DNA from: Lutjanus erythropterus
Taxonomy: Eukaryota > Chordata > Actinopteri > Lutjaniformes > Lutjanidae
Length of the DNA: 64,000 nucleotides
Direction: 5' to 3'
Assembly (NCBI GenBank): GCA_020091685.1
Contig: CM034601.1
Location: 15,925,320-15,989,319, forward strand
Made by a program: the position numbers and the translations under genes. The number at the start of each line of letters is the position of its first letter. The stretch's first letter is position 1. The notes under the pieces were generated by a model. It did not search any database and was not told the DNA's origin. It was given only the letters and a program-made list of their open reading frames with translations. Positions 13,431 to 25,458 of the stretch are shown in pieces.

Positions 13431-14350
13431 CCCTCACAGTTGAGCAAGCTTGGCATCCAGAAGAACCTCAGTCAACTTTCTCCTCCCTGTTTCCTGTTTT
13501 TAAATATGCTATGTGCAAGGATCACCTCTGGTGAAAGGAAAACTAATTTTTGAATATGGTTAAAAGATGTTCCAGAGGGACCTGTAAAAGTGACATAGTC
13601 TCATCTGAAGTTAGCTACTGTTAGCAAAATGCTAGCTAACTGGTTTGCTAACAACTAGCTAACCAGTTAGCTAGGTAGGGTTTTACTTACATTAGCTACC
13701 CATGTAACTAGCTAGCTAAAAATTAATGTATATCAGTTAGCCTGTTAAATAGATGCTGATAGATATCTCAGTTGCATACTTCTGTGCTTCCACTTCTTGT
13801 TTTGAGTGCATAACTGTGTTCACATTGACATTTACAGCAAAATCAAGTGCACTGCGAGTACAAAGATGTTGTACTGAAAGCAGCCACCTGGCAGGGCTGC
13901 CAAACTTGTTAACCCTGAACACCAATTCATACAGATGTAAGTCAAGCATGTATTTTTATCAATAAGTACCACTATACTGTTGTCGGATTGAAGCCATCAA
14001 TACAATTATTTGGTTAAGTCTGTAAAGATTTGGTACCACAAATTAAATATAAATATATTGGTGTATTTGCAGCCAGTAGGAGGGGAGTGGCCCGGCTACT
14101 AGATAAGTAGCTAGCTAACAGCTGACGTAGGCCTGGGCCTCAGCTAGCTAGTTAGCTAGCTTTTTGTTAACATTAACTAACTTAAGATGTCACTATATAT
14201 ACAGTATGTTTTTACAGGTTTTACAGGCAGCAACATCTTTTAAGAATCTTCACATTTGTTTATCTTGTTGTCAAAATAGACGAAGTAGCACATAGCGCGT
14301 CTAAGTACAGGAAACAGGAGAGGAGAAAGTTGACTGAGGCTCCAAATGGG
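13431..14350. mobile_element. Element bounded by long inverted repeats; GCTAGC-rich interior
   Basis: CTCAGTCAACTTTCTCCTCC with a following CTGTTTCCTG...GCTATGTGC (about 13,467-13,516) is the reverse complement, with a few mismatches, of about 14,283-14,343. Between the arms are two blocks of GCTAGCTAA-type words (13,607-13,735 and 14,095-14,165). Layout fits a non-autonomous DNA element or foldback of about 0.9 kb; outer limits are approximate. Confidence 0.5.
13607..13735 (+). repeat. AGCTAGCTAAC-type simple repeat block
   Basis: Dense interspersed GCTA/TAGC words (GCTAGCTAACTGG, CAACTAGCTAACCAG, AACTAGCTAGCTAAA). The block is rich in NheI-type palindromes, so it can form many small hairpins. 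Similar blocks lie at 14,095-14,165 and 33,690-33,870. Confidence 0.7.
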
Positions 14351-14436
14351 CGGGCAAAAGACAGATCAATTATCAGATGGCCATCAGGCGGATATTCGAG
14401 GTGGATAAAAGGAGAAGTTCTTAAGTTTACTTTGGT

Positions 14437-14640
14437 GATACTCTGACTTTTCCTCTAGCGCCACCAGCTGGTAAATGTCACTTTTTCAGTGAAATATCTG
14501 AACACTTATTTGGTGCACTGACAGATTTTTGCACAGGCTTTCAATATATATTTATAACCTTAGTTATAATCATCTTTTCATATTGTGCCATAATAAGGTT
14601 AAACATATTTTTGTCCAGTACTTTGGTAAAAAATCAATTA
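14437..14640 (+). mobile_element. Fragment of a common fish interspersed repeat
   Basis: TTTGGTGATACTCTGACTTT followed by TCTAGCGCCACCAGCTGG, and further on TGTCCAGTACTTTGG, is a combination I associate with an abundant teleost interspersed repeat. Class and limits not determined. Confidence 0.4.
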
Positions 14641-15362
14641 GGAGTCCATTATGTTGAGTCATTTTGTGCTTTTAGCCCACAAAACAGTTTAGCCTTTGAG
14701 AATATGATCATCTCTATTTTGTTGATTCAGACGTCATTTATTCCCCCATAAAAGGTATGAAAAACATTTTGGAGAAAAGCTCTTGCTTCAGATGTAATTT
14801 ATGTCGGGATATGTTCATTTTTTTGACTGGTGCACTTTAACAGAACAGACGTACTTAGCTGTTATTAACAGACGTACTGTTTGGAGGGGGGATCAGAGGG
14901 AGATGACACACTTCAAGATGAAGAGAGGTGAGAGGCGTTGAGAAATTGAGAGGCGTTACAGGCTGTTTCTACTTTCTTCTCGGACCGCCCTTTCTCATTC
15001 ATCTGCTGGTCTGGAGTCTAATCTGAGCAGTTCAATGTACCAGCACAAAGGCAGCCGCGTTATTGCTCGCCACTGAATACCATCTACTGACGCAGTTTGC
15101 TGAGAGCAGAGAGCGAGGCCGCATGCTTCACACAAACACTTGAGATAGACGAGAACCAAAACAAACGGTTGATTGTATGTAAGAGGGATTATGGCATGAT
15201 GCAGTGACACATATTTATTTGTTGGTTAATTGTCAAATAATTTATCTGACTGTACTGATTAAGCTATTTGTTCACCAAAACTTACTATTTAACAGCTTGT
15301 TAACTGAGGAATATGTGCTCAATGAAAATGAGAGTACAAAAGACACTGAATACAATCGACTG

Positions 15363-16174
15363 TTAAAGGGATAGTTCAGATTATATGATGTGGGTTATGA
15401 AGTAAGAAAAAAGAAAAGGATTAAAATCATAAAATGCCTCCATACTGCTCATCTTGTCTAACTTAAGTCTCCTAAAGCCCCTACATGCCAAGTTGACTAC
15501 AAAAATGTTTTTACACCATGTTTTTAGTGTGAATCTTCACTGTAGATCCTTGGAGCTTGGAGCCACATTCATGTGCAAATGCACACTGTCTGAACTGCTG
15601 TTCACACTGTGTGTGTTGTGACACCATCCAAACAGCATGTTGGAACTTAAGGACACTTGGATTATGCCAGACAAGCAGTATGGGGATATTTTGTGGGTTT
15701 TTCAGTTGTTTTTTTTACGTTTGGAAACTGTACCACATTCACTTACACTGTCTGGGAGATTCTGTTACGCTGTTTTCCTGTGAAACTCCAGCAGTGTTTT
15801 GTGGACTAACAAAATAATCCCGACCCTCAATCGGCATGAGGGTGAGAAGATAATGACTGGGTTTTCATTTTTGGGTGAACTATCCCTTTAATATTCCAAG
15901 GGTATCACTCTATACTATGGTAGAAAGTTCTTCAAGGATTTCAACAATCCTTGAAGGACTCTTTCTTCCTAAAAGGGTTCTTTAGATGAAAGAGGTTCTT
16001 AATGTAACCCTTAGTTTTGCAAAGAACCCCTGATGAGCCGTTTCCTCAAAAAAGGGTTCTTCAGGAGTCGACACATCTGGGCTGAACATCTGCCCTTCGC
16101 ACTTATGGAACCCTTATTTTGTAAGAGTTTACCTCACACAACCCCACCTTAAATAATCTGAACTATCCCTTTAA
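15363..16174. mobile_element. MITE-like element(s) with TTAAAGGGATAGTTCA termini, nested
   Basis: The left end TTAAAGGGATAGTTCAGATT (15,363-15,382) is matched in inverse at two places: GAACTATCCCTTTAA ending at 15,891 and AATCTGAACTATCCCTTTAA ending at 16,174. The outer pair also shares the next bases (TGTGGGTTATGAAGTA versus GTGGGGTTGTGTGAGGTA), so 15,363-16,174 is probably the older element and the 15,891 end belongs to a nested or related copy. The 15.9-16.1 kb interior carries the AGAACC minisatellite and CAATCCTTGA motif also found at 28.9 kb. Ends within TTAA fit a TWA- or TTAA-target class; no transposase is present. Confidence 0.65.
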
Positions 16175-16417
16175 TGCACCATTACTGACAGGTGATGAGC
16201 AGCAGGGAGGAAAGTGGGAGGGCAGAGACAGAGGGAGAGGACTCTCTTCTCTCCTCTTCATCACTTCTCAAGTGAGCAAAAAAAAAACATCAGTATCATT
16301 CATTAGTTTCAGCCTCTCAGTTACAGTCCTCGTGCATACATGTGTTCCCTTTTAAATGTGAGCCCATTCACACAGAGGATCCACATCTGACAGTACTCCA
16401 GCTGTAGTGCCTGTGTC

Positions 16418-16445
16418 GTGTGTGTGTGTGTGTGTGTGTGTGTGT
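16418..16445 (+). repeat. (GT)14 microsatellite
   Basis: Perfect GT run, followed within 20 bp by an (AC)n stretch that can pair with it. Confidence 0.9.
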
Positions 16446-16470
16446 CACACTGAATGACACACACACACGC

Positions 16471-16514
16471 AGAGAGAGAGGGAGGGAGGGAGAGGGAGGG
16501 AGAGAGAGAGAGAG
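16471..16514 (+). repeat. Purine-only (AG)n/(GGGA)n tract
   Basis: Forty-four bases of A/G only, directly after an (AC)n run. A mirror-like purine tract of this type can adopt triplex DNA. Confidence 0.85.
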
Positions 16515-17280
16515 CAGGCAGGCTCACAGGGAAGATCTCAGGGGCAACAGATCTGGTTTGCTCGGCTGAAAGACCAAACACAACGGGATGGATTTCTGCA
16601 CGACGTGAACGCCAGCGAGGAACAGCTGCCTCATACACACGCAAAAAGGTCTGTGATTGCTCCTTTTTTTTAACGCAACAATTTCATAAAGCTTCAGGCT
16701 GTTTTTTTCTTTAATGAAATGTTTCCAAAATGTTTTTTTAAGAGGGAGACAGAGCAGGGACGGTGTTAATCTGATCTGTGAAGAGGGGATTCCTGCTGGA
16801 TACAAAGAGCCATTATTCACCTCAAATGTCTCTTTTCAGTTGCAAGCAACTTTATTCAGTGACGACATTAAGAGCAGATGAAATGGGAAAATTAAAGATG
16901 AAAATTGAGACTTCTAGGGAAGGAAAAAGGTAAAAAAGGGAGGAAGAATTGATGCCATTCACCAACTTGGGAAAATAAAGCAGGCTTCCTGTGTGGCAGT
17001 TGAGAAGAAGCGGGAAGGAATGAGTGATGAGTGAAGCAATTGTGCCCCCCCTCAACCCCCAGAAAGAGGATATAAAAAGTGTCCTTTCAGCGCAAAAGAG
17101 AACAGGAGCAGGGTTTGTTTTTGTTTTAAAAATGATGCATGACTCATCCTGTTCAACCTAATAAAAACAGAGTATCGAATTTATTGGCAACTGCATTCAG
17201 AAGTATCAGGAGTAATTAACAGATATGAGAACGAGGTGTAAAAATACACTTCACCACAGGGATGGACTAACAGGCACATG

Positions 17281-17349
<69 letters not shown>

Positions 17350-18258
17350 CAAAGCAAAAGAGCTCATTATCCATGCTGGCCACTGACCAAAACCCCCCTC
17401 CAATACTTTCATAATCATTTCTTAGGTTTTTAACTCTGTCTGTCACATTTATGTCAGTTGTAATAAGCCCTCTGTGACACCTTTGAGAACTCACTCTCGC
17501 TTGGCTTTTTGAAAACATCACTTTCATGCACAGAGAGAATCTGAGAGAATCGGATAGCAGCTGAACGGCGGAGCTCGACCCCTGCTGCAGCTCTGAGTGC
17601 ACTCAGGTGCCGCTGCGAGATTTTGTCATTCAAATGTAAAGGCAATGAATAAAAACATTAGTTTATTGTTTTCACGATTCATTCGAACTCCACCTCGTTT
17701 TCTAAATTCCTTGCCAGGTGTCATTAATTGACATACACGACTTGTATATTCACACCAAAAAGATAGTTGACTACTGAGTCTCATTCCCAGGATGTCAAAC
17801 ACAAACGTTCTGGGTCTGTCCCAGGTGTCTCAGGCAAAGCAAAATAATAAGAAAATAAGGAAATACAGGTGTAGATACAGCCAGGAGTAAAGAAACCAGA
17901 AAATATTCACATTTGAGAAGCTGAAATCAGAGAATTTGGATTTTTTTTTCTTTAAAAATGACAACAAAATAGTTGTCAAAATTGTCAATTAATAATCATA
18001 TAATTGTTGCAGCACTAAAAATGTTGCAAGGTCTGTCGACAAAAATCACAGGGGGTCCCTGCTTGTCTGCTCTGAAATCAGTGTTTATCTAAAAGTCTGT
18101 ATATAAAACTACTTAAATACTATTTTTGGTCCCTTTAAAAATACTGTAGTAAGCCATTTAGTGGGCCGCACCTCTGTGACCTCTCAAGTTCTGTGACGAT
18201 GAATCATTATTTTTCTTTTGATAAGGATGTGTGTGTTGGGTTGTTGAGAGGAAAGATG
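16515..18258. other. Intergenic, no gene seen
   Basis: Apart from the (AC)n microsatellite at 17.3 kb I see only unassigned AT-rich sequence and chance frames. Confidence 0.5.
17285..17348 (+). repeat. (AC)32 microsatellite
   Basis: About 64 bp of perfect AC, the longest microsatellite in the window. The valine/cysteine-rich frame crossing it is an artefact. Confidence 0.95.
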
Positions 18259-18764
18259 TTAAAGGAGAAATATGTCATGTAGTTGCTGTGCTAAATCATA
18301 AAATGACCATGATTTGTTATCAGAGTTGAAGTACCGTCTCAACAGCAGTGTGTTCTCCTTTAAAATATCCATTCGGGGCCAGAATAACTGTTTTTGTTTC
18401 CCCATTTCACATTTATTAGAGTTTAAATTAATGCTGAATGTTTGCTAAATGAGTGAGTGTCTGTTTATGAGTTGTAAAGAAATAATTTATAATCTTTTAG
18501 AGGGAGTAGATGTTTATAATGGTTAAATTAAGCAAAATGTTACTGGAGTCTGGCAGGCAGTGAGACGGGCTGAACTCCAGCCCCTCACAGTGTCTCATTG
18601 TTGCTTGTCATTGTCAGTTTACGATGTTGCGCGTGACTTGCGCTCCTGCGGCCTGCTTTTTTTTTTTCAGCCATAGAAGATATTATGGTTGTTTGGCTCA
18701 AACTCGCCATTTGAACTGCAATACTCATTTGTGAACGCTAGAATCTTACATATTGCTCCTTTAA
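18259..18764. mobile_element. MITE with TTAAAGGAGNAATATGT inverted ends
   Basis: The left end TTAAAGGAGAAATATGTCAT and the right end ACATATTGCTCCTTTAA (inverse TTAAAGGAGCAATATGT) differ at one position over 17 bases and bound 506 bp with no coding capacity. TTAA at both ends could be the target duplication. Confidence 0.65.
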
Positions 18765-21750
18765 GCTCAAATGACAAAAGAGACATTTACCAAAGGTGAA
18801 AGTTCTAAGAAACAATTACAATTGATGTTTTGTAATGCAATTTTTTTACTATAAAGCCTTGGAATGAATCACTTATTCTTTTGGCGTGTGCACAGGCTGG
18901 GGGGGGGCTCAGCTTTTCTTGGCTACAAGTAGGGGGGCTCCAAGGGGAAAAGGTTAGGGGACATAATTTCAAAGTAAATACTGAAACAAAATTTGCTAAA
19001 AAAAAAACATAAAGAAGTAGGGAAATGGTTGGGAGCTTCTGACGCAGATTGAAACTTCTCTTTCTTCATACTTTCATCATTCCTGCATATCTCTGACCCC
19101 TGACTTGGGTTATCTGTGGTATTTGGGGCTGCAGAGTCGATTTGTAATTCATGTGGCTGAGCCTCAGGTCTGTTTTCAGCTGATCTGGCTCAGAATATGA
19201 GATATTTAACATGTTTGAAATTCAGGCTACTTTTATCTCCTGGCAATCTCTGTAGTTAAGCTGAAAACCGAACATGTGTGTCTGTGCGTGTGCACACAGT
19301 ATGTGGGGAAAATCTCATTCTCACATATGGGACTGCATGTGCATGATATTTCTGCTGCTGGCTCAGATTGGCTTTGTGTGTTCAGGCATGTGGCACGAAT
19401 ACATGAGAAAGTATGCACACACACTCACACAAAAGAATATGGCCCAAATGCCATGACATTTTGCCACGTGTGGATCTCGTCCATTATTCATGAAGCGGAG
19501 AGCTAATAGCAGAACAGAACAGACGACAGAATGTGTCTCTGGGAGGTGAAAGTTTTAGTAAATATTTGCATATGCTGCATGCATGGACTGTAAATATTCT
19601 AGTAATGGCCGAGGCTATTTTCTGTCACCGAAAGAGACCACAAGGTTTTAATTAGAAACAGCAGAGAGTCCAGTGCTGTCTGTGTTTGGCCCTGAATGGA
19701 CAACCTATTGTGAATTTTAAAAAGTCTCATGTAAAAATAATACAGTTTATTAAAAAAAAAAACAATTAGGGATGCACAATATTGGATTTTTTATGATGAT
19801 ATTTTCCAAATCATCTTGACACTGAAAACAATCATTAGTTGCAGCCCTAGAAAAATAAATATGTTTCCACCTAACTGCAGAGAACATCAAGTCTCTCCTG
19901 TAGTGAATTAACATCTTATTCTGCCTGCTCTTAATGCGACGGCCCACTGACAGATGCAGACATAAAATGAAATGCTTTTTTAAAATGTACACATTCTATG
20001 GGCAAAATAAGAAAACAACAGTGCTGACAGTTTTTTTTTTTTCTTTCTTCACCGGTGCTTGTTTCTCTTTTAGATGCAGAACATTGCAAATGACAACTCT
20101 GATATCCATTCAGTTGCTGTTCTGGTGGTGCTGGTGGTGGTGGGGGGGCAACAGGGGACTGTTTTCCTGTATCACGGGTCTTGAACCCCCCTGGAGCCAG
20201 TTCAATAATTCAATAGTTTCTTGCAATGATTTGGTGCTGACACCATGTTACTGAAACAAATAACTGCAACTGTAAATTAATTTAAACAAATATCAATCAT
20301 GGTTGCAATTGGGAAAATCGGTCTGGAACTGCCACAGTATCCGTTTCAGACACTTCAAAGAACCTCCACACTGCAGACATATTCCCGTTCTGTACCCATA
20401 ATTCATGCACAGATCTTACTTTCATAAAAGCCCTTCTAGGGACAGGTGTTGGAAATTAGCAGTTGCCACAAAAACTATAATTGCGTTGGATTGCTGTTTT
20501 CAGCTTTTCTATATGTATGCTGCATCTGTTCCGATAAAACGATTCACAAGTAAAGCGTCATCAGCTTGTCATATCAGCAGTTCATTTTGATATTTCGATA
20601 ATACTGTACACGTATCCCTAAAAAAACATAAAATTGACCCATGTGGATCATTAGAATGTCCACCAGTATGTTTTCATTTTTGTATAATCATTTTTGTGTT
20701 TCCTTAGAATGAGCTGTTTATATCTACAGTGAGTGTAGGTCCTTTTTCACAAAGGCTGCTATGTTACACTATGTTTTTTTTTTACAGTAGTCCACAATCA
20801 ACAAACCAAACACTGGCTCTAGAGAGAGCCTTTCAGGGTTTTTTTTCAGGTTTCTCCTACATGTTTGGAAGGGGAGGGTGAGATGAGATCACCACTAGAT
20901 GTCCCCAAATCCTACACACTGTTCGTTAAAGTGTGTTTTAGCTCTACCAAATACCAAATCGTTAAAACTTTATCCCTAAAAACAAACAATAATTGCTATA
21001 TTTTACCAAAAGTATGTGGTTATGGTATATATGCTTTCTAACACTTCCTTTAGAGCATAAACCTGTGTACACCAAAGGTTTTCATTTAAATAAAATAAAT
21101 GTCAGGCAATTAAGTTACCTGAAATCTAATAATAAAAAGTTTTTGCGAGATTGAAACTAAGATTTGAAGACTTGTATAATGTTTTTATGGGCTGAAAAAC
21201 TTTGTTTGAGAGTTTCAACCCTCACGGATAACATTAAAAAATAATAATGTTACATTAATAATAATAACAACTCAAATACAAAAAGAATTGATTTTTATTT
21301 TCAGTCTGTCAAAACATTGTTCAAGCCCTCAAAAGTTTCAGTATTAAGATTCACCCCTTTTGAAACTCAGGTTGCATTTTAAAACTTTCTTTTCCCCACG
21401 TATGCGCACCACTTTTCAGGTCATCATTTACAAGGATTCAACTAATTTGAAACTCAAAAAGACAAAATAATGTTTGAAGAGATCTGAATTCTTTTTTCAG
21501 ACCATAAAAACGAAGTAATAGTCAAGCCTTCAAAACTTAGTTTCAGTTTTGTAAAAACTTGTTTTTATTAGAATTCAAGCTTCCAAACTTTTTAATTTAT
21601 TTCCTGTTTCACTTTATGGCATTATTTTAATTTAGAGTTATGAACATTAAAATTCATGCTTTACAAATGACTTAATACAAAATACACTTTAGATAACAAG
21701 AGCACAGGATATTTATGTGTACAGAACTCATTAGAGGAAAATAATTGTGC
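18765..21750. other. Intergenic with TE relics
   Basis: No gene seen. 19,767-19,849 begins TAGGGATGCACAATATTGG and ends GTTGCAGCCCTA, the ends of a small hAT-like MITE relic. 20,880-20,935 (CACTAGATGTCCCC then AATCCTACACACTG) is the end of another fish MITE. G-runs occur near 18,900 and 20,140. Confidence 0.45.
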
Positions 21751-21757
21751 TGAATAT

Positions 21758-22430
21758 ACATTGACAGTGCTGACAGTGAGGAAGATTACGAGGAGCTGAT
21801 GAGAAAATGAAGGAGGGTGGAGGACGAGGAACAGATTGAGAAAGTGGAGCAGAGGAAGCTTCACGGCACAATGTCTCAGGAGGAGTTTTGCCGAACGCGC
21901 TCGACCAGCAGAGGGGGAGATTGTTTGAGGAGTGATTTGCAGAGATTGTGGAAGAGAAAGGCGTTTGATGAGGACAAAGGGGAGCTTTGGGAGCCAAGAA
22001 TCACTGTCTATAGACAGAGTGATGCTGGACAAAACACAGTAAAGTCAAGACCAAACAAGTAAAGGTGGAGCAGGGACAGATGACAGAAGACGGAACTCAT
22101 GAAGAGAAATTTGCTCAAGGCAGCCCGGCTTGAAGAGTGTGCAGCTGAGATAGCCAAGGATATACAGAATATATTAAAAGCTCTTGACATAGCCGAGAGG
22201 GCAATGCTGGCATTGAAAAAGCTGAAATACATAATCAGAAAAAAAGTCATAGCTGAGTGAATAGAGGAGAGCTCTTGTGCAAGAACCCATTGATGAGCTC
22301 CAGGCTGGCAGACGCAGGAGGAAACATGAGAATAAGGAGGCTGAAAGGCAGAACGGTCTCAAAATGCCTGAACTGAACTCCATATGGCCCCGACCGGCAG
22401 AGAAGGGAAAGGCACGTCTTCAATGCTAAG
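21758..22430 (+). pseudogene. Degraded coding-like stretch, acidic/helical, several frame breaks
   Basis: Consecutive plus-strand blocks look translated but sit in different frames: DSADSEEDYEELMRK (to 21,834), then VEDEEQIEKVEQRKLHG and on through LWKRKAFDEDKGELWEPR to a stop near 22,062, then KRNLLKAARLEECAAEIAKD continuing as a 53-codon helical frame (22,099-22,260), then ALVQEPIDELQAGRRRRKHE. Composition is charged and coiled-coil-like, unlike the AT-rich flanks. This fits a decayed gene or retrocopy with frameshifts. I cannot name the parent; chance purine richness on this strand is the alternative. Confidence 0.35.
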
Positions 22431-22746
22431 CTATTAAAGGAGGACTGAGATGTTAGTCAAGTAAATGCAAATCAAAGAACCTCTGGCTCTGCTGATGTCC
22501 AACTTCAAGGAACAGCACAGAAAAGTCAGGTCCCTGCCCCTTTCCTCTCAAAAGAGCAGCTGCCACCAGCTCCTACAGTTTCTTATCAATAATAATGACC
22601 AGGTATGCTGTAACTTGCGGGATTTAAAGTCATGATGTCAGTGTTTGTAAAATCCTGGCTACAGCCCTGTTTGGCATTCTCAACCAGTTTAGCCTGGCCT
22701 GGGGTGAGACACAAAGTCTGCAGGAACAGGATTAAGTTTTTTATTA

Positions 22747-22985
22747 CGTTTGAAAAATTCAAAACCGGCGTCTCTCTCTGAAAGTCACGACCCAGTTAAA
22801 TAAAATAATCCACAGACCTCGTTGTGAGCAATTTCATGTAGGGACTGCTTTCTTTCTGCATGAAGGAAAGTAGTTCCAGAAAGAAAGTAGTTTGACACGA
22901 AACTGCTCACAATGAGGTCTGCAGATTATTTCAAGCAACCAGGTCGTGATTCTTGCAGAGACACTGGTTTTAAATTTTTCAAATG
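22747..22985. mobile_element. Foldback (palindromic) MITE
   Basis: The left arm (22,747-22,860: TTTGAAAAATTCAAAACC, GTCACGACC, AATAATCCACAGACCTC, TGCTTTCTTTCT) is the inverse of the right arm (22,870-22,985: AGAAAGAAAGTAG, GAGGTCTGCAGATTATT, GGTCGTGA, GGTTTTAAATTTTTCAAA). Nearly the whole element folds into one hairpin. A related copy lies at 32,625-32,830. Confidence 0.8.
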
Positions 22986-23745
22986 TTTTTTTTTTTTTTT
23001 TTTTTTTGGCACTTTGAGCACCACAGGGCTAGTGCCATTCCATTATACTGGAGAGAGGGCAGACATCTCTGCAGCCAATATCTCCAAAATTCAGCAATTC
23101 ACACCAAAACAGTACAGATGGAGTGTTTTTTTGTCCTTGTAAGTGTCAGTGTGAGTGTGTGTTTGTTTGGTGCTGTGCAGTTGAGCTCAGGGGTTAAGGG
23201 GTTTGTTTAAGGGGGGGCTTTAATGGCCAGGGAGGGTAGGGGGAGAGGGGTGGTTTCAGACATGGAGGAAGTCCAGAGAACACAGAATATGAGACTTGAG
23301 ACTTAGCTTTCGAGGACTTCAACCCGACAGACTATGAAATATTCGCTGCTCCGAGCAGGTCCATGAAGAGACGAGGATGAATCCAGCCCATTTTTAAGGA
23401 TCACCACAAACCAGTACAGCCGGACTCAGGCTGTCTTAAAAAAAAGTTCATCACATCCAGTCTGTTCTTGTAACTCGCCACTCAGTTTACTTTCACACGA
23501 TTCTGTTTTTCCTTTTCATTATCTGTAGCACTTTTGTCCAGAAATTGTATATATATCTTCCAATTATCTCCTTTTTTGTCACTTCCACTCCTTAATCTGT
23601 CTGCCATGTTGTCTTTGTTAAATTTTTCTGCCCTCTTCAGCTCACAGGTGTGCCCTGATTCATCTCCTCCCTTCCCCCTACCTCCCCTGCTCAGGTAGAA
23701 AGGGTTATTCTGTGCTTTTCCTCTCCTTTCTGCCACATCTTCATT
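22986..23745. other. Intergenic, unassigned
   Basis: Begins with a T run (about 22,986-23,006) next to the foldback. 23,023-23,110 (CCATTCCATTATACTGGAGA, CAGACATCTCTGCAG) is probably a continuation of the same repeat. Nothing coding seen. Confidence 0.4.
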
Positions 23746-23756
23746 AAAGGAGAAGG

Positions 23757-23945
23757 TTTGGATGCTGTGTAAATAAAAAACAGAACACGATGATTTGTAA
23801 ATCCTCTTTGACCTATATGCAATTCAATACAGTGCAAAGAGTAGGGATTCAAACTAATTTAATATACCATCTATGGCTCCAACGAGCTATTTGGACTAAT
23901 TTTTGAATGCAACATTTTGCAATTGATATGACGTCTCAGGTTTAA
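23757..23945. mobile_element. DNA-transposon relic (GTGTAAATAAAAAACAGAA type)
   Basis: GTGTAAATAAAAAACAGAAC, GATGATTTGTAAATCC and TATGCAATTCAATACAGTGC follow one another as in an abundant fish non-autonomous DNA transposon. The far end is not evident. Confidence 0.4.
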
Positions 23946-24904
23946 CTCTGGTCTAGCTGAGACTTAGCATGGCACGCTGTCTCTCCACTTCTTTCCATCT
24001 GTTCTTTCAGCTGTCTAATGAATGTAACGGCCTTCAATATTCTTTATAAAGGCTATATCTGCTGAGAGGGAAGTGTAGAGGCAGCTGAGATCCCACCTGA
24101 GTGAGTTTGAACATAGTTATAGCATCAGCTGGTGCCTAGAGAAACCATTGCAGAGCAGACACCAGAGGACGTCCATGTCAGACCTTAACTCTCACTGTGT
24201 AAAAAAGAAAAAAATAACAGCAACATGTAAGGCTTTTCAATAATTACTGAAGTCTTAACCCTCCCTCTTACCATAAACTGAGCTTACACATTTGATGCAT
24301 GTTTGTGTTTATAAGCAATTCTCATAAAATTAGGAAAAGTTGTTAAGTATCAAGCTGTTAAAACAATGCTGAGTATGTTTTATGGACCTGTTAAAGAGGA
24401 CTCAAGGTCTCCAAGACCCAAAACAAAACACTGGGGTTGAGCAACAGCTGAAATTAAGCCAGGCTCTTTTTACAGACACTCAAAAACAAATGAGATTACA
24501 GCTCAGTGGGAGAGAGATGAAAAATGAGGCACAAAGTGCTCAAGAAAAAAAAACCTAGTTCATCTCAAAGAGCCAGCAATTTATTTCTCAGAAAATAAAT
24601 GTAGGTAGGGTCAGACCACAGAAACAGCCAAAGTCAGGCTGCAGTAGTCTTTGAGATGTTTGCGCAATATCCATCACAGTCAGAGGAAAAACAGAGGTGA
24701 AGTAAAGTTAACCTAAAAAACAACTTACATGGATAGTTTGGATTATCTGAAGTGGGGTTGTATGAGGTACTTATTGATAGTCAGTGTATTACCTGCAGTA
24801 TTTGGCTGTCAGCACACCTCCAGTTAAAAAAAACTGGTGTAGGAAGCTACGAAATGCACCGCTATGGACAACAGCAAAGCATGTGTTATCCACTTACAAA
24901 ACTT

Positions 24905-25200
24905 TGCTGTCAGATAGCCTTTTCCAGAAAACCACCTTTGTCTAAACCAAATATTGCTCTCTCCAAAGCAACCAGACATTGGACTTGCTGGTCTACTGCT
25001 GCCTCTATCTGTTAGTTTCTGTTATTGTGTGACTTCGGTGAATCTGAACTATTCTTTTAAAACACTTAAGTCACACAATAACACAAACAAAAACAAAGAG
25101 GCAGTGACACACCAGCAATTCTTGTATTGTGCGAGGTAAAATTAAAGATTTCACCTAAGGAGTTTGGTTGGTTTGGAGAGAGTGATATTTTGCTTGAAGG
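24905..25200. repeat. Palindrome B (foldback)
   Basis: CTGCCTCTATCTGTTAG...TTATTGTGTGACTT pairs with AAGTCACACAATAACAC...AAAGAGGCAGTGAC, and AATATTGCTCTCTCCAAA pairs with TTTGGAGAGAGTGATATT. The centre is near 25,055. Confidence 0.75.
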
Positions 25201-25458
25201 GGCCGTTCACCCCAAAAAATTTTTTTTTTTATATGAGTTGCAAATATTTGGAGATATTGCTGTTTTTCCTTGTGGTCGGTCTTACATTACACTATAAGAT
25301 TGAAACCAACAAGAGAGAGCGGATATGTGATATGTGTTGCTTGACACATTTGTAGAAATAAAGTTGACAACTAGAACCATAAAGGGTTCTTGATTAAACC
25401 CTCTGTAAAGGAGGACTTGGAGCCCTTTCAGTGAGCTCTATCTAGAACCCAACATAAA

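Noticed and set aside
17267..17602. 111-codon minus frame
   Set aside because: Crosses the (AC)32 microsatellite and encodes Cys-Val repeats.
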